DNA from: Scleroderma bovista
Taxonomy: Eukaryota > Basidiomycota > Agaricomycetes > Boletales > Sclerodermataceae
Direction of reading: 5' to 3'
DNA: 64,000 nt
Assembly (NCBI GenBank): GCA_037178675.1
Contig: JAYMGJ010000126.1
Location: 111,886-175,885 of the forward strand
Positions 12,528 through 24,357 of the stretch are shown here, in pieces. The notes beneath the pieces are model-generated. The model was given only the letters and a program-made list of their open reading frames with translations. It was not told the origin of the DNA and did not search any database. Position numbers and translations under genes: made by a program. Every line of letters begins with the position of its first letter. The first letter of the stretch is position 1.

Positions 12528-13791
12528 CTACCTTTCAGTGTCTTGTGGGCGAGCTACCAACTTAACACCATCAATGTGGCCCCTTTCGAACCGCTCCAAC
12601 GCCGCACCGATCCCCTTGAGGCCACCCGGTATCGTCTCAACGTGGTTGGGCTGTGGCCACGAACTATTAGTCATGTTTACGTCTTGAGAGTGTGCAAAAC
12701 TCACTATAATATCGCCTTTCTCCAGCCATCGAGCCAGGTGTAGCCAAAGCTGTCTACCTGTCTCCCAGTTATCTTCTGTATGTGGATTTCCATTCGTGAG
12801 CACAACTCCACGCCGATCATCAGGTTGTCTATTAACCACGGGCGGCAGCGTCAATACGAGCCTGCCCTGGGGACCAAGTAATTGCCATGCTGCTTCTTGT
12901 GTTTCCCGTATAGAAACTGTGTCATAGATAAGGTTTATTGGCGCGGTGGTTATTCGTTGGACTTCTCGCTCGAGTGCAGAGAACGGGAGATATCGATCAA
13001 TGACGTGCGTCGCCCCAATGCTTTTCAGGTAGTTGGTGTTCTTCAGTGATGCTGTTGTGATAATAGGAGAAAATCCAGACATCCTTGCTAGTTGTATGGC
13101 TGGGATATCATCATATTCAGGAACGATATCATACGCCACATCGTTGGGCTTACCATAATTGCCTACGGAGCCAGCACCGCCGAAGATTATGATAGGCATG
13201 CCTTTGTACTTTCCGACTCCACCGTGCTTCCATGGGGCCACGAGGCCGAGTCCGTTTACCCTCCCGTACAGCCCAATGGCCGCAGTCCCGATCCCTAACG
13301 GCATGGTAGCCGCTTGATCGTATGACAAGTTATCAGGGATCTGTGGAGAACGCGTTAATAATTGACTAAGAAGCGATGCACTGTACGGTAATTACCTTCG
13401 CAGCAAAGTCGACGACAGCAATGCTATATTGCTGGAATGTTGCCAAATCGTTATCATCATAGGCCCCGTGGAAAAATCTGTTCGTAAGATTAATCTTCTT
13501 TACGCTTCAATCGGAGAAAAGGGCTAGAACTTACACGTCGTCCCCTGGATCGAATCGTGTCACACCCTCACCCACTCTTTCGACGACTCCTGCGCCGTCG
13601 CTTCCTAGGACAGCGGGGAATTTGTTTACATAGATTCCCCGCTTCTGAGTTTTGGCGTCCCCAGGATTCAAAGCGGTAGAACGGATTCTGACGAGGATTT
13701 CTCCCGGTCCGGGATCATTGGTTTCGCGAGGGCTGACGACAAAAGGGGCTTGTCTTGAAGGTAAGATCAATGCCAAATGTTTTCCGGTCAT
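12528..13791 (-). CDS. MDR-family oxidoreductase (zinc-free), paralogue 2
   Basis: Same architecture as its neighbour at 10,378-11,660. Exons: 13791-13535, 13477-13396, 13340-13154, 13099-12705 and 12650-12528. All four introns fall at the same codons as in paralogue 1. The third (13153-13100, 54 bp) and fourth (12704-12651, 54 bp) are multiples of three without a stop, so an unspliced reading stays open. Motifs are STALNPGDAK, VLGSDGAGVVERVGEGV, IPDNLSYDQAATMPLG, GGAGSVGNYAIQLARMSGF, ETIPGGLKGIGAAL and GVKLVARPQDTER. I chose ATG 13791 (MTGKHLALIL) over an upstream ATG at 13857 because family proteins start there. The zinc-binding residues are missing here too. The substrate is unknown. Confidence 0.9.
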
Positions 13792-16700
13792 GACTGCTGT
13801 GAGTGCTCGAAGTGCTGAAAGGCTAGCGCAGGGGAAGTCGAGGGGTAGTCGACGCAAGATAACATTGACCGTGGGCTTTATATACTCTATTGACGTTGCC
13901 TCGGCTCACAGACCGTATATTAAAACCTCGTGTAGTCCGTGCTGCGTAGGGGAGCCAGGGAAAATAAGAGGGGACATTGAGTCACGAAGTGACCACTGGT
14001 CTGGGTCATTGCTGCCGCGGCCCAGGGTAACAGCCTTCCTATAATATGGAGTGGGGGAGCAGAGTTGACCACCACAAAGCGATGCACTGTCTTTGTGAGG
14101 CTCGTCTCTTTCCATTGCGTAGCGCCGTAGCCACATCACGCTGAAATCGGGACATGTCTAGCCCTGGGAGCATGGGCACCCCTTGTCAAGCAGTACCACT
14201 GGATGTGGATCCAAGCCCTCCAAGTGGATCGATTCCGAGGTACTAGCTCCAGCTTATGTAAATGCGCAATACAGACGCATTGCAACTGAAACAAAACTTA
14301 TAGATATTGACCGGAATCTAGAAGAGTCACGGTGTGCAGTACGAGCGATGTGACTGGTAAGAACGAGGCAAGTGAAACAGACGCCAGCTTGTTACGGAAA
14401 AATAATCATCTCGAACGTGGATAGCTTCGAACATGAGAGTGTATGGGTTCATCTTAAACGAACCTTACCAAGCCTTTTCCCAGCGTTGGAGGTGGGGACG
14501 TAGAGACCACGCCTGATTAGGATGGAAACGTGGTTACTTAAGTCCGTGACATCAACCACATGAGCTGATTGTGAGGTAATCAGACACGGTCCGTGCTGCA
14601 GTCAAGAACCAAAAATAGCGAGTTAACAGCAAGAACGGAGACGACTATCTTACATAAGGTCGTCTCAGAATATACTTGGTGTTCGAAAGTTTCTCCTGGA
14701 ACAACTCGGGGGTTGAACGGACATGAATTACACTCGTTTTGTGCTGTTCGACGATAGCTGTATTACGCATTGCACTGAGGCGCCACAGGCGAACTAAATG
14801 ACCGGGCATTACGTATCCCTAGGCTCAGCACCGTCGGTCTTCATGAGGAAGGAGTAACTCCACATACCGTGCCACCACCGAACCCGCCTTTGACTGCGTT
14901 TGCCGAGGAGATGACGTTCGTCTAAAGATCAAATTCGTCCCTGACATCATTGCAGGGCTTAACAACTGAAGAGTTCTCTCACGCATCGCTTACAGGGGAT
15001 CTAGGGATTTTTGTAACGGAGAGAGCTGGCGTTGTCGACGAGTGTCTGACTGAAATGGAACTTTAGCATTCAGAATAACCTGAATCCGGCGATGTCACGT
15101 ACTGCTGTACCTTGTTAGAGACCGATTTCGGCAGTGTGTTGCTTCGCGAACCTGTACAGGGTCTCAGTGGAACGGTCACGAGAGTATCACAGGATCGAGC
15201 CCCACCCGGCACATGTTTATTCTTATGTCCTCGTGTACTTGTGTCCAATGAAGTGTGCTTAGGGAAATATGACGCCAACCCTTGGCACTTCCCATGGGTA
15301 CGTATCATCGATTGCAATACTATCGCTCCTCTTACCCTGTTGCGACTGGAGCAATTGGCGTCCCTCGATGGAGGTGAGTGGTGCTACGGATGTAGCCCCG
15401 GTGAGAACGTTGGCGGTAAGTATGAATAGAACATTGATTACCATTAGGATTCACGTGCGCCTGAAGATATCTACGCCGTGTACTTCTAGAACTTACATTG
15501 AATGGATGCCAAAGACGGCCTTTGTTGCATTGAATAGAAGACGGGGGTCGACAACGCAGAGTCAATGAACAACACACACATTAGTTAAACATGGGCATGT
15601 GCTGGAAGCACCGCTAACCGTCAGCCCTTCCTCAGGGCCTCATGCTCAGACGACTTGTCCGGGCGGAGCTAAAAGCATCGGCCAAAAGAAGAGTTACGAA
15701 CAAAATGCCTCTGAGTTCCTGAATGTCATGCGACAAACGGTGACAAAACGCACCACATCACCCAAGAAGCAAGGCAAATAGCTAATAAGACTTAGTGAGG
15801 TCAATGGCCTCTCCAGATATGACACAACGTTTCTTAGACATGCTCCTTGACACGTTTTGGTTTAACGTCTTGCACTGAATCGACAACTTGATCACGAAGG
15901 CGTTTGAGTTCACTCTGCCTCAATTTGTCATCCTGCTAGGCTGACAAAAAAAACACACATACCTCTCATAAGCTCAGCCTTCCAAAAGAGCTGTTTGGTC
16001 TTTCTCGGGCACGGTGAAGGGACGTTTGGACATTGCGGTGCAATACTATTTTCCCGGAAGTTTTCTAATAGCCGAATGGGATATGCATATCCATGGATCT
16101 GTATGACTGTGATTTGGGCATGCTAGTTGGATGTAAAACGAAAGACACGTCGGAGCGGACTCCAATCCCGTTCTGGCGTAAGCTCGGAAGAATCGGTGAG
16201 GACTTATGAATTGGCCCTACCCAACAGTGACTCGGCACTTTTTTCGTAGTTTTCTCTTGCCTCTTATTTGTGTAACTGGTCGATTTTGGTGCCTTCATGT
16301 AATCAGTGGCGACGTGCGATGAACTCGTACCATGTTTATTTTTCAAGGAAATCTTGCCACAGTTCCGTTGAACATGGTTTTGCAATAGTGCCCCGTCATC
16401 TTGATAACCTAGATATGCAAAAGTCATGCAGCTGAGGCTCAGAGAACATAAAATCCCGCTCTTTCATGGCATACATTATTGATGAGCGACACTTAGCATC
16501 CCCCTGCCCAAGGTAGCCAGGCCGTATGAGTTTGTTACCACAAGGGATCCCGTCCAGGTTGATTTCCCCACGACTGGCGATGAAGAACGCGTCTCCACCG
16601 TCCAGTAAAACTCTTCAAAGAAGTTATGTGAATACTTGCTCGCACAACTCGTTGATTCATGGCACGTACCTTCAGCAACTCGGCATGTTGCCTAAAATTG

Positions 16701-17125
16701 CTCCTTTCCATCAATAAGGGTGCTTGCTGTATATTTCCCGACATGCCAATCGGGAGAAACAAAAGTACTTGAAAGTGCTCACCAAGAAGTCACGTGCAAG
16801 CGCAAGTACAACTTGAAGCGTGTTGAATTCGCCGAGCAACGTTGAATGATAGAATTAGATGCTATGCTTTTCAGTAGTTCCCAGTGTAGTCTTGACGAAG
16901 ATTTCCAATGCAGCAATGTGACCACTGGTAGCGTCGAAGTATGGCACCCAGCTTCAGACTTTCGGCGGAGCCCGTCAGGACTCGGACTCTCGGAGGCCTT
17001 CGTGAAAGACCCATATCAACACAATCTGCACTGAGTCGAGAAGAAGCCTTGACTATCTTCGAGTCTTTAGTCTGCCAAGGGGAGACTAACCACAATCATT
17101 GACCACTTGTGATCACAGGCTCACC
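13792..17125. other. 3.3 kb without a supported gene
   Basis: The longest gene-poor stretch of the host block. Frames of 60-120 codons exist on both strands (for example 15112-15429 +, 16065-16427 -). None has a domain, a plausible run of splice sites into further exons, or repeat similarity to other parts of the window. I see no tRNA, no terminal repeats and no transposase fragment. It could hold a non-coding RNA, a highly diverged gene or a decayed element, but the sequence alone does not show it. Confidence 0.45.
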
Positions 17126-18938
17126 ATGTCCATCCAGCAGAACGAGGAGACTGTTTCAGTCAAGCAGCTTGCGCCAGATTTCTATCACTCTTTTTTGTCT
17201 AAAGCAGCGAAGGAACGCAAACCCAGCGCAAGTACGTGTTCCTTGTATGCGTTAGAAACATAATTGATGCTCAGGTCGATCTTTCCAGTTCGTGGCCTCT
17301 ACCCATTGGAAAGTAAGCCGGGCGTGATCTCTTTCTTGGCCGGAAAACCGAACGATGCCATGTTTCCCTTCAAGTCATTCTCGTTCACTGCAACGTGTCC
17401 GTCCAACCCCGGTGAAGTCTCCACCGTCTCTCTCTCCGGCCCCGATCTAGCCAGTGGACTGCAGTATGGTGCTACAGCCGGCCTTCCGCGCCTCATCGAT
17501 TGGTTTGTCGGGCTACAGGAACGTTCGCACGGTCGTACACGCAACGAAGGCTGGAGGCTGTCCGTGGGGACTGGTTCACAAGATCTGATATGGAAGGTCA
17601 GTCGTGCGGAGCGCTTCCTCTCAGTCGCTATACTAACTGTGGTAGGCCGTTCAATCTCTCGTTGACGATGGCGATCCTGTCCTGATCGAGGCGCCTGTTT
17701 ACGCGTAAGGAACTATCCCCAAAATGGATTTGCTTTCAATGGTATCATCGGTTCCAGCGGTGTCATTCCGATGTTTAAGGCCCTCCATTGCGAGGAACAT
17801 GGTCAGTGGATCTGATCAATTCATGTAATACAAACTGAATTAGCTTTAGAGGTCAAGACGGACGCCCATGGCATCTGCTCAAGTTCACTAAGGTCCCTCC
17901 TCGAAAACTGGCCGGCGGGTAAACCCAAGCCGAAGATCTTTTATACAGTTCCTGTGAGCCATTGTCACCGCCGATCGATCATACCAGATGCTCATTGTTT
18001 GATCCCCTTTCACGCAGTACGGCTGTAACCCCACTGGGATGACAGCAGCGATCGAACGGCGCAGAGAGGTTCTTCAACTAGCTCGAGAGCACAACTTCCT
18101 TATTCTCGAAGGTTCGTAAATTAGCCACAGCTGGGACGGAGGCTGATGGGTTTCGAACAGACGATCCTTACTTCTACCTTTACTTCGGCAAATCCGAACG
18201 CCCACCGTCGTATTTCAAACTTGAACTCGAACAGCCAGAGGTTGGTAGGGTTATGCGATTTGACAGTTTGTCAAAGATCCTATCCGCAGGAATGCGAGTG
18301 GGCTTTGCATCTGGACCTAAGCCCATTCTCGATGTTATGGATCTCCATGTATGTCCGTGTCCCTCGATCCTGGCTCGCTCGCGTGGGCCCATAGCCTTCC
18401 ATTCGATCATGACACTGACTGACAAACTCCGGGGCTAGACCGCAACTACCAATCTGCAGCCCTCTTCCCTTGCACAAGCCATTACACTAGCACTGCTCGA
18501 GAACTGGGGATATGATGAATTCTATACTCATACCAGGGTTGTGTCGGAGTTTTACAGAGAAAAACGGGATGTGTTCGAGAAGGCAATGCGAACACATCTT
18601 GATGGTTTGGCGGAATGGAGTACACCCGAAGCTGGCATGTTCTTCTGGTACGTACCGGAAATTAATGACCATGATGGATGCTCTTGACTTGACCACCCAC
18701 CCGCAGGTTCAAGCTCCTCTTGGGCTCTGACACGGACGAGGGTGACTCCAAAGAGTTGATAGAGAAGAAGGCGTATGAAGGGGGCGTGCTCGCCCTTCCT
18801 GGAGCAGTTTTTCTCCCCAATGGCCGCAAGACAGCCTATGTCCGAGCGGCTTTTTCGCTTTCGACAGAGGAACAAGTAAACGAGGCACTCAGGAGGCTTC
18901 GACTTGTCATCCTGAAGGAGAGGGAGAATAGATACTAG
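17126..18938 (+). CDS. Class I PLP aminotransferase, ARO8 / 2-aminoadipate type
   Basis: Fold-type I aminotransferase of the kynurenine/aromatic/aminoadipate group, which moves amino groups between aromatic or 2-aminoadipate substrates and 2-oxoacids. Nine exons: 17126-17231, 17289-17596, 17646-17704, 17758-17801, 17844-17953, 18018-18111, 18161-18348, 18440-18648 and 18707-18938. Every junction keeps frame. Landmarks are PSAIRGLYPLE and PGVISFLAGKPN near the N-terminus, GLQYGATAGLPRL, the YTVPYGCNPTG segment (Asn contacting PLP), ILEDDPYFYLYF (Asp pairing the pyridine N), the Schiff-base lysine in DSLSKILSAGMRVGF, and YVRAAFS near the end (carboxylate-binding Arg). The length, about 450 residues, is normal. 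Lysine-pathway versus aromatic specificity cannot be told apart. Confidence 0.92.
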
Positions 18939-19230
18939 CGCTGGCTCTACTTGATTTCACTCGGAATTATATCTAGCTTAGCCACCGTGCATGCTATGCG
19001 TCGAACAACTTTGTATTTTGTATTTTAGAGCCACATCATGGACTCAGATTTGTCTGTGGCAGGTGTCGTGCATTCATGGGTGCGACAGTATACGACGGAT
19101 TTTTTTCATATTCATAGTAACGTGTGCACGAGTGAACTGTCCTACCAAATCTGGCAAATATTTGGAGCGGTTCATTTGCATCTTCCATCGAGTCTTTGGT
19201 CTGCCAAAGGGAGACTCGTTGCCAGTCTCT
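18939..19230. other. Short intergenic region upstream of the sugar transporter
   Basis: Contains the 3' end of the aminotransferase gene and presumably the promoter of the transporter. No element is recognised. Confidence 0.4.
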
Positions 19231-22165
19231 ATGACGGGCTATTCTGAGTTGCCCCTCGAAGGCGAGAACGATGTCGTAGAGCGCCGCTTTGCTGGGGATG
19301 CTCGCATCCTTGGGCCTTCATGGACGCGTATGCCAGCCCTCACTGTCGGACACTTTGGCGTAAGTGTCCTTTGGTCTCTTGAAATGTCCTCTGGTGCGTA
19401 TGGTTCGCTCGTCAAATTCCCTGCGCACATGCATTAGCCATTCTAAGCTTCGCCATACTTGGTCTCACTTGGTTTATCCAAGTCTTCTATGGCTGCTGTG
19501 CTACTCGCTGGCCCACTATCGGGCCTCATTGTCCAACCACTCATAGGTATGCTTTTGGTGCGCGTCCCGTGTGTCCAACCCCATTATTATCGCCTTGCAG
19601 GTATTCTTGCGGACAATTGCAAGTCACGGTTCGGCCGACGCCGACCCTTCATCCTCGTTGGCACGGTGCTCTGTTGTTGTGCAACGCTCCTCCTTGGCTA
19701 TACTCGGCCCGTCGCGTCTATATTTACAACCTTAGGCTCGCATTCTGTGCGTGTCTTCAATTGACTGCGTTACGCGTGCTTACCTATAGAACGTATGGTA
19801 GAACGATGCCCTTACAATCTACCTCGCTATTCTTGCTATCTATTGTATAGACTTCTCTATCAATGTTGGTGCGTACCGAACATTTCCGCGTATCAGCGAA
19901 TCGACTGACCCCATGTAAAGTCCAAGTACTCAATCGTGTCCTCATTGTTGATACCCTTCATACCTCCCAACAACCCAAGGGAAATGCCTGGGCAGCACGC
20001 ATGGCTATCATAGGTGGTATTACTGGATTTTTCATGTGAGCTTTTTGTTCGTTCTGTTTAATCACATTAGAAACCTTGTGATTCCAGCGGTAATCTTGAC
20101 CTTCCCTCGATGTTTCCCATTCTCGGCACCACCCAGCTCGAAGTCTTGTCCGTCATCACATGCTCCCTTCTACTTTGTACACATCTTTGGATGGCTATGT
20201 CGGTCCGGGAGTGTGTCCTTCTTGCTTCTTCGTGAGTGGCTACCATTCATGAGTCGTTCTATATATTTTATCTGTTGGCTGCTTCCATTATCCTAACTGT
20301 GTTGGTGTGGGACAGTGGTCCTGTTAGAACTCTCCGCCAGGAATTCCTGCACCTCCTGCACACATTTCAACACCTCCCACGTGTTATTCGTCAGATTGTA
20401 CGTCTATATTCCTGAGGAATAAACATCATCTAAATATCTATGCCTTAGTTCGCAATCTCATTTTTGTGAATCCTTTTCTTTTGAATGATTCGTTGATGTC
20501 ATTGACTGGCGTATAGTTCCTCTCTCGCTGGGTTCCCGATGATGTTCTACAGCTCGCTTTACATTGGAGAGCTCTACAAGAACTCGTTGGACATCGACAT
20601 TACTTCAGCGGACCCATCTATCGTGGCGGCTATGGATGCAGAAACTACACGTCTCGCGAGTCGTGCACTCTTGTACAGTGTACTCGTCTCATTGATTATG
20701 AACCTGATAATGCCTGCATTGGTCATACAACAGGACAACGGAGAGGATGGATGTGGCAGTAGTGCGTCGAAAAGTTGGGCAGGGCGTTGGGCGGGCCAAG
20801 CGTGGTGGATGAATATGAAGAGAACAATACGCTGCATGCATCTTGCAACATTGTGGGCGATAGGACATGCCGTGTTTGCGACTTGTATGGCATCCACGAT
20901 GTGAGTTCAAATTTTTTTGACTTGTTTATCGTTGCTACACTTTGGATCCCGCCATCGGTGTATAGTCATGCCTCTGACTCTGCACTTGCTTTATTGCCGC
21001 TTCCACTTAACCTTTATACATTCACATACTTTTTATGATTTTATGCTGACCGCTTTATTCCCGGTCATCCCGTTTCCCCATCATGCAGGTTGACGAGTAC
21101 TGTGAAGGGTGGAACGCTTATGATAACTGTCACAGGCGTCGCATCTGCGATCGGACACTGGGTACCATGGGCATTGGTCAGTCACGGTCAAGTATGTTCA
21201 CGATGAACATTGACTTAGTTTTTCTCTTTCTCTTTCCCCCTTTTCATTTGGACATGTTGTTTTATTTGAGTAGCTTGGTGAAGCAATCCGCTCTTCCCAC
21301 CCTTCAGCAAGGTTCACTGAGGTTGAACTGGGTCTGCACTCCATGATGAGCGTCGATGACGGCGAGTGGCGGCGGTTGGTCGAGGAGGAACAGTCCACCC
21401 AACTGAACGATGTGAGTTTCAGGGGTGGTTTTTGAATGCAAATACTGACTGACGTGACAAGTCGGCCTACGAGGAGTCCAGTGACAACATTTGGCACAAT
21501 GATCCTGGATGCACAGGGCAAAATGTTATGGGAAGTTCGTCGCTCCCCATGCACGGCCAAGTGAATGATCCGGAGTATGTACCAGTGAGCCCTTGGCGAA
21601 GACAAGCAGGAGTTGGCCTCACTGCACAAGCTGGTTCTATCATGGCAAGTGCTTACCCGTGTGTCGTGATAATACTATGTTAACATAACATTCTATTTGG
21701 AACTAACCTGGACTCACAGGGTGTCCACAACATATTCATTGTCATTCCCCAATTCATGGTTACAGGCATCGCATCACTCCTATTTATGATCCTGGACCCT
21801 GCCCGATCTGACATTCACGGACACCAGCACCCAACAAGGGTGCTGCCCCCAGGCATGGAAGAAAACATGATAGCGACGGTAAACCATATGGGCAATGAAG
21901 GCATAGCGTCGCTAGCCACGCGTGTGGTCTATTTTGGCGGAAAAACTGCCCGCATGCAAGAAGAGGATGTAGATACGAGCCGTACAAATGCGGTTGCAGT
22001 GATATTTCAGTGCGTCTCTGCACTTCTTAGGCCGAATCTATTTGCTGATAATCAATTGTTGGGTTCTCTTATGCACCGCCTTGTGCATCCAGGTTGGGGG
22101 CCATTGCTGCGATGGTTGCTTGTGTATTATCATATCGCCTCTCGCGAGAGCTACAACGCAATTGA
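19231..22165 (+). CDS. MFS sucrose/glycoside transporter (SUC/SLC45, GPH-like family)
   Basis: Proton-coupled sugar transporter of the plasma membrane, related to plant SUC, animal SLC45 and fission yeast Sut1. Fourteen exons: 19231-19393, 19448-19546, 19601-19746, 19802-19868, 19921-20035, 20088-20231, 20316-20397, 20449-20465, 20517-20900, 21089-21176, 21274-21411, 21462-21644, 21720-22009 and 22093-22165. Signatures: SASPYLVSLGLSKS in TM1-2, LIVQPLIGILADNC, the loop motif SRFGRRRPFILVG, AIYCIDFSINVVQ, FPMMFYSSLYIGELY, NIFIVIPQFMVTGI, and a last helix LGAIAAMVACVLSYRLSREL followed by QRN. Exon 8 is only 17 bp. Intron 12 starts with GC (GCAAGT) rather than GT. A Ser/Asp-rich cytoplasmic loop lies in exons 11-12. 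Substrate specificity is inferred from family only. Confidence 0.9.
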
Positions 22166-22925
22166 AAATACCGTGAATTCTCTTAATTACAGTCAACTGG
22201 GCTACATGTTATCGGTTGTATTGCTCTCATATGTCACATGTTCAGTTCCCTTGGATGGGCCAAACTAACAATCTCAAGCCTTTCCAATGAGTTTGACGAA
22301 GTCTATATGTGATCCAAGTTCCAGTGTTTGAAGGGCCGGCGGTCCTCCGTGGGCAAAGACGTGTGTGGTCGACGACAGGACGACGACTGACGCCGCCGCC
22401 GTGATGACGGCGGCGGCTTTCACCTAAATTAGGAAGTAGTTAGTCATCACTTCACCGTAGCTCGAATGGACAGCGTACACACCTAATCGTGTGTAAGGTT
22501 CACCCAACGCCAGACGGCGATTAGGTCATGGGAACGTCCTGATAAGGCTAACCCAGTGATTTCCGTCGAAGGTATTTAGGCTATTGTGAAATACATAGAG
22601 TACACGAGCGGTTCGAAATGTATAGGCATCAGTTGTCACAAAGCTTGGCCACCAACTTTTACATACACTCCTGCAGCATTTTTTAGAATGTCACAGCTTT
22701 GTTACAAATCAAGGGCGGAGTGCTCATTGCTCTGAGGTCGGACGAACATTAGAGCCAAGGGCATTGGATTCTCACTATCCCCATTATTTGAGGTTAGACA
22801 AATGTTTGTCTCAGCCCATCAAAATAATATTACTTGTCCAGCATTTATATTCAATTGGTGGTCTGGGGTAATTTACATTGTATGATCATAGTAGCATTGA
22901 TAATACTAAATAAACTAAATAGTAG

Positions 22926-23480
22926 GATGCCTGGGTGTTGTCGTCATCATCATTGTCATCAGTGGTGGCAGTATGGTCATCATCCATTGTCGTCGTCAAT
23001 AGTGGTGGTGGTAGCATCATTGTCGTCCATGGTAGAGTGGTGGTGGTGGTCAGCGTTGCATTGGTGGTGGTGTAGTCGTCGTCATCGGTCATTCTCAGTG
23101 GTAGGGTAGTGGTGATCAGTGTTGCATTGATGGTGGTGTCATTGTTGGTAGTGGCCAGTGGTTGGCATTGCGTTGGCGGTGGAGGATGAGAGAGGATGAC
23201 GGGACTTGAGAAATTTTGGATGTGTTATGATTAGTCATCACGATGTTTGTCCTCCGTGGCGCCACGTCACCGCTACCAACACACCACCACCAACGTCACA
23301 ACAACTGCGGCTACAAGCCTATACGACGATGATGCCTTCAAGCACCAGTGCGACACTGACCACCAACACCCCAGCCCTAAAACCGCCTCCACCAACCACC
23401 AACGTAACATCCACCACTGACGATGAACGCCGCCACCAACACAACCACCACACTGATGACACCACCAATCCCAACCAGGC
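22926..23480. repeat. Low-complexity GGT/CAT tract and its complementary CCA-rich partner
   Basis: 22926-23190 is dominated by GTGGTGGT and CATCATC triplets. 23265-23480 is dominated by CCACCACCAAC on the same strand, so the two blocks are roughly complementary and could fold back. Frames through them give Trp/Gly- or Thr/Pro-rich strings with no domain. Confidence 0.7.
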
Positions 23481-23901
23481 ATAAGACTTATATAATACGT
23501 AGTTTGGCATTTAGTATGACTTGTACAGTTTGATGCAAATCTACTTTACATAATTGTCTTAATGGCTTGGACACTACTAAATGTTAGATGGTTGTCACCC
23601 AACAAATGAGCAACTAGCACTTTCAGGTTGTTGAGTACAGAATAGAGGCATAGCCCCAGCAAAGTGATATTGTTATTTCTCATGTGCGTGGCCATGTCAC
23701 ACAAATATATGTGGAACCAAGTCCCAACCTCAGACAAACGTTAGAAATCTCATGTCAGCCGTACGTGCCCAAAATTTGTGTCCTGTGAACAATTGCCCTA
23801 ACCCACTTTATTTATTCTACCAAAGTCCATTTAACACCAAACATATGACACCAAAATAATTTCCGTCAAATGTTAGATAATCGGTTTGCTAATTTAGGTG
23901 T

Positions 23902-23955
23902 GTAGCTTGAATGGACAGCGTAGCTTGAATGGACAGCGTAGCTTGAATGGACAGC
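23902..23955 (+). repeat. Three perfect 18-bp tandem units
   Basis: GTAGCTTGAATGGACAGC is repeated three times without a break. A near match (GTAGCTCGAATGGACAGC) stands alone about 1.44 kb upstream near 22460 in the same orientation. Confidence 0.85.
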
Positions 23956-24357
23956 TTCTCTGCTCTTTGTTACTGTTAGTGCTGGCGAGGTCTTGTTTGG
24001 TCTGAGCTTTGTACAGCGTAGTCAGCCATATTTTTATTTCATTGCACATTGTTTGACACAACAATCAATTATATAATCATGACGCCGTGATGACGAGCCA
24101 ATCACACACTTAGTTTTCCGTCGTGAGAACAACACCACCGTGATCATGTTCGACGTCTCCGCCAGTGCTGACTTTCTGGTGATCCAGCAGCATGCCGCCG
24201 GCCCTTCAAACACTGAGTGCAATGGATCCTTCCAAGGCTTTCACCCTGTCACGTCCTGTCCCATTTTTAGCTCACGAACGAAACTAGAGCGCCGTCGACG
24301 ATGGCCAACACCTTGTTTACAAAACCAAAGTACTATACACATGTTTAAACCTATTCC

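Larger units (their letters stand above)
22166..24357. other. Gene-free boundary zone with simple repeats
   Basis: Runs from the transporter's 3' end into the mobile-DNA half. The motif TAGCTYGAATGGACAGCGTA occurs singly near 22461 and three times near 23902. An ATTAGGTGTGTA-like string near 23893 is the inverse of TACACACCTAAT near 22478, hinting at the ends of a decayed ~1.45 kb element. No protein-coding signal is seen. Open frames in the simple-sequence part are compositional. Confidence 0.4.

Noticed and set aside
22834..23109. Trp-rich small protein
   Set aside because: Pure translation of GTGGTGG/CATCATC simple sequence.
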